64,000 nt of DNA from Corynebacterium matruchotii (GTDB lineage Bacteria > Actinomycetota > Actinomycetes > Mycobacteriales > Mycobacteriaceae). Where the stretch lies: positions 1,922,001 to 1,986,000 of the forward strand of contig NZ_CP050134.2 of the NCBI RefSeq assembly GCF_011612265.2. Direction: 5' to 3'. This document shows positions 58,435-64,000 of the stretch, piece after piece. A model generated the notes under the pieces. The model worked only from the letters and a program-made list of their open reading frames with translations. It was not told the origin of the DNA and searched no databases. Numbering within the stretch: the first letter of the stretch is position 1; every line of letters begins with the position of its first letter. Made by a program: the position numbers and the translations under genes.

Positions 58435-59835
58435 ATGGCGAATAGTAATTTTGGTTTTAATTTTGGTTTCGGCAAACGCGACGACGGCAACGATGATAAT
58501 AACGACTTTAACGGGGGCATAGGAGACTTCCTTAATGATCTCGGACAAATGCTGTCCGGTTTAGGCTCATCAATGAATAGCTCTGACGGGGAATCCGTCA
58601 ACTATTCCATGACGGAGCGCATTGCCCGGCAACAAATCGGCGCCCAAGACCGCCCCATAACCAACACCGACCAGCAGCAAGTACAAGATGCGGTACGGAT
58701 CGTAGAATTATGGCTTGACGACGCCACCTACCTGCCGGCATCGGAAAATAAAGTCGTCGCCTGGAATGCCACCGACTGGCTCACCAATACCCTACCAGCG
58801 TGGAAACGCATGATTAATCCAGTAGTCGCCCAAATGAATGAAGCACGGTTAAGCGGACTACCGGAGGAAGTGCGCGATGCCATTGGGCCAATCCTTGGCA
58901 TATTTAGCTCAATGTCCTCGGCAAACTTCGGGGCACAATTAGGCAACGCCCTGGGTGATTTAGCCACCCAATCCCTATCCGGCTCCGACTTCGGAATCCA
59001 AGTAGCCCCCGAACACACCACCGCACTCCTACCGCACTCCGTCAACCACATCGCCCGCGAAATAGCGGTATCGCCCCAAGACGTGCTCATGTATCTAGCG
59101 GCACGAGAAGCCGCCCGGCAACGACTCTTCCGGCATGTGCACTGGCTCAGCGAACGCCTTGTCTCCTCCGTGGAGGAATACGCGGCCGGCCTGGAATTGG
59201 ATAACTCCGCCATGGAAGAAGCCATGCGAAACATCAACCTTGAGTCGCAAGACCCGGCAGCAATCCAAGACGCCCTCAACCAAATGCAGGGCATGGATCT
59301 AGAACCAAAAATCCGGTCCCGCAACACCGGCGCCACAACCCGGCTGGAAACCCTCTTAGCCTTGGTCGAAGGCTGGGTGGAACTCGTGGTCACAAACGCG
59401 CTCGGCGACCGGGTGCCGGCCACGGCAGCACTCAACGAAGCATGGCAACGCCGCCGACGCACTGGTGGCTCCGCCGAAAAAGCATTCGCCTCAGTGGTCG
59501 GCATTGAATTCGCCGCCCCGAAAGTAAGCGAAGCGAAAGAACTATGGAAACGGGTGACCGTGGCCGTCGGCGAGGAACGCCGCGATAAAGTATGGGATCA
59601 CCCCGATTTCCTGCCGCTCGCCGAACACCTGGACAATTCCGCCGAGTTCATCGACTCCCTGCTTGACGACGCCGACACCGCCAACTTCGACCCCATCGCT
59701 GAAATCACCGCCCTGGAAGAAATGCTGGCCCAAAAATCCGAGGAGGAACAAGCCGAACAGAAAGAATGGCCCAAGCCAAAGGATCAAAAACCCGAGGACA
59801 ACCAGGACAAGAAATCGGACGATTCCGACAAATAA
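58435..59835 (+). CDS. zinc-dependent metalloprotease-like protein (DUF2342)
   Basis: 466 residues. A Gly/Asn/Phe-rich start (SNFGFNFGFGKRDDGNDDNN) then the DUF2342/Zincin_2 region with LPHSVNHIAREIAVSPQD and AAREAARQRLFRHVHWLSER. The family was named for a zincin-like fold, but no full HExxH is visible here. The tail (about 430-466) is Glu/Lys/Asp-rich. Confidence 0.8.
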   Translation: MANSNFGFNFGFGKRDDGNDDNNDFNGGIGDFLNDLGQMLSGLGSSMNSSDGESVNYSMTERIARQQIGAQDRPITNTDQQQVQDAVRIVELWLDDATYLPASENKVVAWNATDWLTNTLPAWKRMINPVVAQMNEARLSGLPEEVRDAIGPILGIFSSMSSANFGAQLGNALGDLATQSLSGSDFGIQVAPEHTTALLPHSVNHIAREIAVSPQDVLMYLAAREAARQRLFRHVHWLSERLVSSVEEYAAGLELDNSAMEEAMRNINLESQDPAAIQDALNQMQGMDLEPKIRSRNTGATTRLETLLALVEGWVELVVTNALGDRVPATAALNEAWQRRRRTGGSAEKAFASVVGIEFAAPKVSEAKELWKRVTVAVGEERRDKVWDHPDFLPLAEHLDNSAEFIDSLLDDADTANFDPIAEITALEEMLAQKSEEEQAEQKEWPKPKDQKPEDNQDKKSDDSDK

Positions 59836-59842
59836 CTCCTCA

Positions 59843-60364
59843 TTATTCCTCGGCAACAGTCATCCGGCCCCACGCCTCCAAAAACCCCTTGGCCCGTTCA
59901 GCGTAGGGCGCTTTGTCCGCCCACGACCAAAAATCGGCGGAATGCCCATCGTGGATAAACGTGTGGGTGAGCTCATGCACCAACACCGAATCCAACACAT
60001 AATCGGGTACGTTCCGCAACCGGTGGGAAATCCGAATGTCCCCCGTGGCCGGTGAACACGAACCCCACCGCTGACTCTGGTTCGTGACCCATCTGACGCT
60101 ACCGATGGTGGCTTGACCATCAAGAACCGTCCGGTTCAGCACCTGGGCACGCCGGGTCAGATCGGCATCAGTCCGGGCGGTGGCGGTGGTTTTTCGATTG
60201 ATCTTTGCAACAATGTCATCAACAAGCTGCGCTTCCTCGTGCGGCAATAGGTTCGCTGGAACGCGCACCTGAATGCGCCCATCAACGATTCGGCCGGCAG
60301 CAGTGCGGGTGCGGCGGGCGGAACGAATGATCTCAATATCAAACGTGTTTGGTACGGCAGCCAT
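59843..60364 (-). CDS. YgjP/WLM-type M48 metallopeptidase
   Basis: 173 residues. Zinc motif HELTH with a third ligand in HSADFW, preceded by SQRWGSCSPATGDIRISHR, typical of the YgjP-like DUF45 family. Soluble, no signal peptide. Its stop lies eight bases from the convergent DUF2342 stop. Confidence 0.85.
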   Translation of the reverse strand: MAAVPNTFDIEIIRSARRTRTAAGRIVDGRIQVRVPANLLPHEEAQLVDDIVAKINRKTTATARTDADLTRRAQVLNRTVLDGQATIGSVRWVTNQSQRWGSCSPATGDIRISHRLRNVPDYVLDSVLVHELTHTFIHDGHSADFWSWADKAPYAERAKGFLEAWGRMTVAEE

Positions 60365-60398
60365 GGTGTCTCATTCTAATTCATGACATGGTAGAACC

Positions 60399-61385
60399 AT
60401 GCCGGGGAAAACCAATATTCACCACCCATTACCCAACCCTGCGGCGCTTCCCGGCATCGACCCGCCCAGCCTTGACCTTGCCGAGCCACAGGAACCCGAC
60501 ACGGCCCCACTCACCGCTGGTGAAATACTCAAAGCCGCCCCGGCGCGACATGGTGACAAGCACCTGGTGGTATTGAGCCCCAGCGCACATATTATTCGCC
60601 GACCAAACGTGGGTATTCAATGCGGTGCTGATGCCACAACCGCTGGGGTGTTTGAGGTTCAGGGGCCGCCGCAGCGCCTGCTTGTGCCGATTCTCATGTC
60701 GTGCATTAATCCGGTCAGCGTGGATGTTTTGCACCGTCGGGTGGAGATGACGGGTCTTTCCGCAATCAAAGCCCGCCTGCTCATTGATGATTTACTGAAT
60801 CATGGTGTGCTGGTGCCGTTCGAACACATGGTTGTTGCGGTGATTGGCAGGTGTTCGCTTGCGGCAACGGTTATTCGCCTGTTGGGGGAGCTTGGTGTGG
60901 TGGTGCGGCAACCGCGACGGGGCGAGTCTGAGGAGCGGTTTCTTGCCCAAATCCCTAAGGAGTTGTTGGTGATTCCGGTGGGCAAGGTCGGGTATGGCAA
61001 AAGCATTTGCCGCAGATTGGGCAGGTGGGATGATGTGATTCCCGCTACCATTATTGATTCTTCTGGGGTTATTGGGCCGATTCGGGTGCGGGGTGAGGGG
61101 GCGTGTTTGCAGTGTGCCGAGTTGTATCGGATTTCTGCGGATCCGCAGTGGCGGACTGTTACTAAGGATTTGCCGCTGAATCCTCGGCATAATCCAGTTG
61201 TGGAGTATGCGACGGCCGCCCGGGTGGCGGCATTGTTGATGCCGCGGTATCCGGCGCCGGGGGTGGTGAATGCGTCGTATGCGCCGGGGGTGTGTATTGA
61301 GGTGAATCCGTTTGTTGGTACTGCGGTGGAGACTGTTGTTCGGACGCATCCGATTTGCCCGGTGTGTTGGGAGAATCGGTCATGA
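60399..61385 (+). CDS. ThiF/cyclodehydratase-like protein
   Basis: 328 residues. MVVAVIGRCSLAATVIRLLG resembles the nucleotide-binding start of ThiF-like domains (the Gly-rich loop is weak), and a Cys pair ECLQC-like GACLQCAELYR plus CPVCWENRS looks like a zinc site. Homologues beside uvrD2 exist across mycobacteria and corynebacteria. No YcaO or precursor peptide gene is near, so a RiPP role is not supported. 22 bp before the end of the convergent uvrD2. Confidence 0.65.
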   Translation: MPGKTNIHHPLPNPAALPGIDPPSLDLAEPQEPDTAPLTAGEILKAAPARHGDKHLVVLSPSAHIIRRPNVGIQCGADATTAGVFEVQGPPQRLLVPILMSCINPVSVDVLHRRVEMTGLSAIKARLLIDDLLNHGVLVPFEHMVVAVIGRCSLAATVIRLLGELGVVVRQPRRGESEERFLAQIPKELLVIPVGKVGYGKSICRRLGRWDDVIPATIIDSSGVIGPIRVRGEGACLQCAELYRISADPQWRTVTKDLPLNPRHNPVVEYATAARVAALLMPRYPAPGVVNASYAPGVCIEVNPFVGTAVETVVRTHPICPVCWENRS

Positions 61386-61406
61386 TGCGAACGTGTTCGT
61401 TGTTGG

Positions 61407-63500
61407 TTATTCCTCATCGTCGTCGAGGAATTGGGCGACGGTTTCTAGTAGGTCTTGCCCGTAGCGTTCGACTTTGACTTGACCAATGCCGTTGATTTTG
61501 AGTAGTTCGGCGGTGTTGGTGGGGAGGGCTTCGGCGATGGCTTGGAGGGTGGCGTCGGAGAACACGATGTAGGCGGGGATGTTGTTGGTTTTTGCCACGC
61601 CGGCCCGCCAGACGCGGAGGGTTTCGAAGATTTGTGGGTCCGCGTCGGAGGGGCAGTTGTTGCATCTTCCGAGGATTCTTTCGGGTGTGTCGACGAGTGG
61701 GCTGCCGCAGACTTTGCATCGGGCGGGGCGTCGGTGTCGTTTGGCTGGTTTAGCGGTGGTGATTTTGTTGGTTTCGGGGATGATGTCGTCGAGGAAGCGG
61801 GTGCGTTTGCGGCTGTGTCGGCCGCCTTCTTGGCGGGCTGCCGACCAGGAGTGGAAGAGGTGTTTTCGTGCCCGGGTGACGCCGACGTAGAAGAGTCGTC
61901 GTTCTTCTTCGATGGCGGTTACGCCGGCTTTGATGGCGTGGGTGATGGGGAGGCTGCCGTCTGTGAGGCCGACTAGGAACACGGCGTCCCATTCCAGGCC
62001 TTTGGCCGCGTGGAGGGATGCGAGGGTGACGCCTTGCATGGTGGGGGGGTGTTTATTGGTGTCGCGTTGGTGGAGTTGATGTAGGAGCCCAATGAGGTTG
62101 AGGTCGGGGGTGGCTTTGCCTAGTTCTTTGCTGAGTTCGACGAGTGCTTGGAGGCTTTGCCAGCGTTCGCGGGCTTGGGCGCCTTCGGGTTCTTGGGGGG
62201 TGAGGCCGATGGGGGCGAGGGCGGATTCGACGAGTTCGTGTATGCGGGGGCCGATGAGGTCAGGTGGTTGGTGTTCTTCCCGCTGTGAGAGTCGAATGAG
62301 TGTGCTAATTGCTTGGCGGATTTCTGGCCGTTTGAAGAATTCTTCGCCGCCCCGCACTTGGTAGACGATGCCGGCGTCGGCGAGGGCTTGTTCGAATGGG
62401 GCGGATTGGGCGTTGATGCGGTAGAGGACCGCAATTTCGGCCGGGGGTACTCCCTGTTCGATGAGGTTTTTGATGTGTCCGGCGACGGCTCGGGCTTCGG
62501 CGGGTTCGTCGTCATAGCCGGCGAAGACGGGTGCTGGGCCGGCGGGGAGCATGCCGCGGAGTTGGAGTTTTGTGCCGGAAACCCGGCCGGTTGCTTGGCT
62601 GATGATGGTGTTGGCTAGATCGGTGATTTGCGGTGTGGATCGGTAGTCACGTTGCAGCTTTACGACGGTGGCGTGTGGGTAGGTGCGGGAGAAGTCGAGG
62701 AGGAATTCGGGGCTGGCGCCGGTGAAGGAGTAGATGGTTTGGTTTGCGTCGCCGACGACGGTGATGTCGTCCCGGTTGCCCAGCCATGCGGAGAGGACTC
62801 GTTGTTGGAGGGGGGTGACGTCTTGGTATTCGTCGACGACGAAGGTGCAGTATTGGGCCCGGAATTCTTCGGCGATGGCGGTGGAGTTTTCGATGGCCCC
62901 GGCAACGTGGAGGAGGAGGTCGTCGAAGTCGAGGAGCATGACATCTGGGTTGATTTTGGCGTCTTCGTAGCGTTGGTAGATTTGGGCGACGATGGGTGCT
63001 GGTTGTGGGGTGTGGCGGTGAGCGGTTTCGGCCACGTATTGTTCGGGGCTGATGAGCCGGGATTTGGCCCATTCGATTTCGCTGAGGATATCGCGTACGT
63101 TTTCGACTGAGGAGTCGATGCCGAGGCTACGGGCTGCCCGGCCTACGAGCGGGAATTTGTTGTCCAAGAGTTGCCAGGAGAGGTTGCCGGCGACCTGGGG
63201 CCAGAAATAGGCGAGTTGGCGCATAGCAGCAGCGTGGAAGGTGCGGGCTTGGACGCCGCCGATGCCCATGAGTCGGAGGCGGTGAGCCATTTCGCCGGCG
63301 GCGCGTTTGGTGAAGGTGACCGCCATGACCCGGTTGCCCCCCACGAATCCTTGGTCGATCAGGTGTGCGATTCTATAGGTGATGGTGCGGGTTTTGCCGG
63401 TGCCGGCACCGGCAAGAATGGCCACGGGGCCGCGGGGGGCGGTGGCTGCTTGTTGTTGGTCCGCGTCTAGGTCGCCAAGATTTATCACTGGTGTAACCAT
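61407..63500 (-). CDS. uvrD2: ATP-dependent DNA helicase UvrD2
   Basis: 697 residues. Superfamily 1A helicase: Walker A AGAGTGKTRT (about 31-40), VDEYQDVT, VVGDANQTIYSFTGA and VTRARKHLFHSW. Then the features special to UvrD2: a four-Cys motif (CKVCGSP...CNNCP) and a C-terminal HRDC domain (about 620-690). Unwinds DNA in repair; essential in mycobacteria. Its start overlaps the nudC end by 16 bp. Confidence 0.95.
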   Translation of the reverse strand: MVTPVINLGDLDADQQQAATAPRGPVAILAGAGTGKTRTITYRIAHLIDQGFVGGNRVMAVTFTKRAAGEMAHRLRLMGIGGVQARTFHAAAMRQLAYFWPQVAGNLSWQLLDNKFPLVGRAARSLGIDSSVENVRDILSEIEWAKSRLISPEQYVAETAHRHTPQPAPIVAQIYQRYEDAKINPDVMLLDFDDLLLHVAGAIENSTAIAEEFRAQYCTFVVDEYQDVTPLQQRVLSAWLGNRDDITVVGDANQTIYSFTGASPEFLLDFSRTYPHATVVKLQRDYRSTPQITDLANTIISQATGRVSGTKLQLRGMLPAGPAPVFAGYDDEPAEARAVAGHIKNLIEQGVPPAEIAVLYRINAQSAPFEQALADAGIVYQVRGGEEFFKRPEIRQAISTLIRLSQREEHQPPDLIGPRIHELVESALAPIGLTPQEPEGAQARERWQSLQALVELSKELGKATPDLNLIGLLHQLHQRDTNKHPPTMQGVTLASLHAAKGLEWDAVFLVGLTDGSLPITHAIKAGVTAIEEERRLFYVGVTRARKHLFHSWSAARQEGGRHSRKRTRFLDDIIPETNKITTAKPAKRHRRPARCKVCGSPLVDTPERILGRCNNCPSDADPQIFETLRVWRAGVAKTNNIPAYIVFSDATLQAIAEALPTNTAELLKINGIGQVKVERYGQDLLETVAQFLDDDEE

Positions 63501-63994
63501 TCATGAATAAGATTTGCCGCTAGGGAACCGGGGCCGGGAAGCGGCAGCGTGTTGTTGAGCAGCTCGTCACGGGTCACCCACCGGGTTTCGGAGAGTTCCC
63601 CGTCGGTGGGCATGGTTGGGTGTTCATCGTCGGTGGTGGCGGTAAAGCCCACCATGATAGAACCGGAGTAGGGCCATGGTTGGCTGCGTTGGTAGCGCAG
63701 TTCGTAGATGGTGCGTCCGGTTTCTTCTTGGGCTTCCCGCTGCATGGCGGCTTCAAGGGTTTCGCCTAGGTCGACGTATCCGGCTATGAGGGAATAGTGC
63801 GGGTGGTTGACGTTTTTCCCCAGGAGTATTCGCTCCGTGCCTGCCAGGGTGATGAGCCCGATGACTGCGGGGTTGATGCGTGGAAATACTTGGACCGTTC
63901 CCTGGTCGTGTTCGACGGTGGCCGCGCCGTGTTCGTCGAAAAGCAGTGGGCGGCCAGTCAGCGGGTCGAAGCGGGTGGTTTCTCGATAGTTCAA
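63485..63994 (-). CDS. NudC-type NAD diphosphatase / Nudix hydrolase (cut by window end)
   Basis: 169 residues visible; the frame likely continues beyond the window since NudC proteins are 240 residues or more. Nudix box GYVDLGETLEAAMQREAQEE and the NudC mark SQPWPYSGS are present. The four zinc Cys expected before FPRINPAVIGL are absent: the stretch reads DPLTGRPLLFDEHG. It hydrolyses NADH/NAD or NAD-capped RNA. The overlap with uvrD2 suggests one transcript. Confidence 0.82.
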   Translation of the reverse strand: MNYRETTRFDPLTGRPLLFDEHGAATVEHDQGTVQVFPRINPAVIGLITLAGTERILLGKNVNHPHYSLIAGYVDLGETLEAAMQREAQEETGRTIYELRYQRSQPWPYSGSIMVGFTATTDDEHPTMPTDGELSETRWVTRDELLNNTLPLPGPGSLAANLIHEWLHQ

Positions 63995-64000
63995 TACCGC

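Overview
The window is a stretch of a Corynebacterium chromosome. Several things support this. The 16S, 23S and 5S rRNA genes are of actinobacterial type. The tmRNA encodes the tag AENTQRDYALAA, which is the tag type I associate with Corynebacterium. There are many corynebacterial or actinobacterial families (DUF3239, DUF2771, DUF3027, PPA1309, UPF0182, MmpS, Rpf, UvrD2, YlbL). The order prfB-ftsE-ftsX-smpB-tmRNA beside inositol-phosphatase-type and hisN genes is also typical of the genus. A complete transcarboxylase operon fits the propionate-producing species, such as the diphtheriae group, but I cannot name the species.

Layout. (1) 1-4.3 kb: purine permease (-), DUF3027 (-), glutaminyl-peptide cyclase-like lipoprotein and DUF2771 (+). 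(2) 4.3-10.2 kb: cold-shock protein (-), Rpf (+), two DUF4253 paralogues followed by an EXLDI protein, a DUF3239 protein and a small secreted protein. (3) 10.5-14.9 kb: an MFS exporter with a hairpin-rich leader, an ABC-F ATPase, and a small membrane protein plus TetR regulator with an obvious operator. (4) 15.0-20.8 kb: one rRNA operon on the minus strand (16S-23S-5S, no tRNA in the spacer). (5) 20.8-24.5 kb: Lrp regulator, EcsC-like protein, orphan MmpS, lipoprotein, VOC protein. (6) 24.5-30.1 kb: accessory, partly decayed DNA lying against the 3' end of tmRNA. It holds a RelA/SpoT-domain protein with a 66-aa partner, a frameshifted ImmA/IrrE peptidase, a TM2-domain protein, a row of overlapping microproteins ending in an excisionase-like HTH gene, and three copies of a 128-bp terminal-inverted-repeat element. 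(7) 30.1-36.5 kb: ssrA, smpB, ftsX, ftsE, prfB (-); an IMPase-family gene, hisN and two small membrane proteins (+). (8) 36.5-52.0 kb: a surface and secretion region on the minus strand. It has two secreted trypsin-like proteases, the transcarboxylase operon (5S, 12S, small accessory, biotin carrier), three alanine-rich coiled-coil secreted paralogues with an identical style of C-terminal tail, two tiny cysteine-containing secreted paralogues, an Mrr-type endonuclease and a membrane acyltransferase-like protein. (9) 52.0-52.8 kb: small HTH genes, one reading antisense into the initiator tRNA gene. (10) 52.8-64 kb: conserved core (UPF0182, PPA1309, lipoprotein, YlbL protease, DUF2342, M48-type metallopeptidase, ThiF-like protein, UvrD2, NudC-type Nudix cut by the window end).

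Systems of most interest. (a) A short sequence, TTACCCCC (GGGGGTAA on the gene strand), recurs at a near-constant distance upstream of six or so secreted-protein genes. In the coiled-coil trio it occurs as a pair about 55 bp apart, suggesting a shared regulator of a surface regulon. (b) The coiled-coil trio shares a membrane segment plus an uncharged GPALK..G..LP end that looks like a sorting or anchoring signal. (c) There are two separate dispersed-repeat families: a hairpin built from GAAAGCTCCACTTC arms, and a 128-bp MITE-like element. (d) A possible toxic small-alarmone-synthetase pair sits inside the accessory island.
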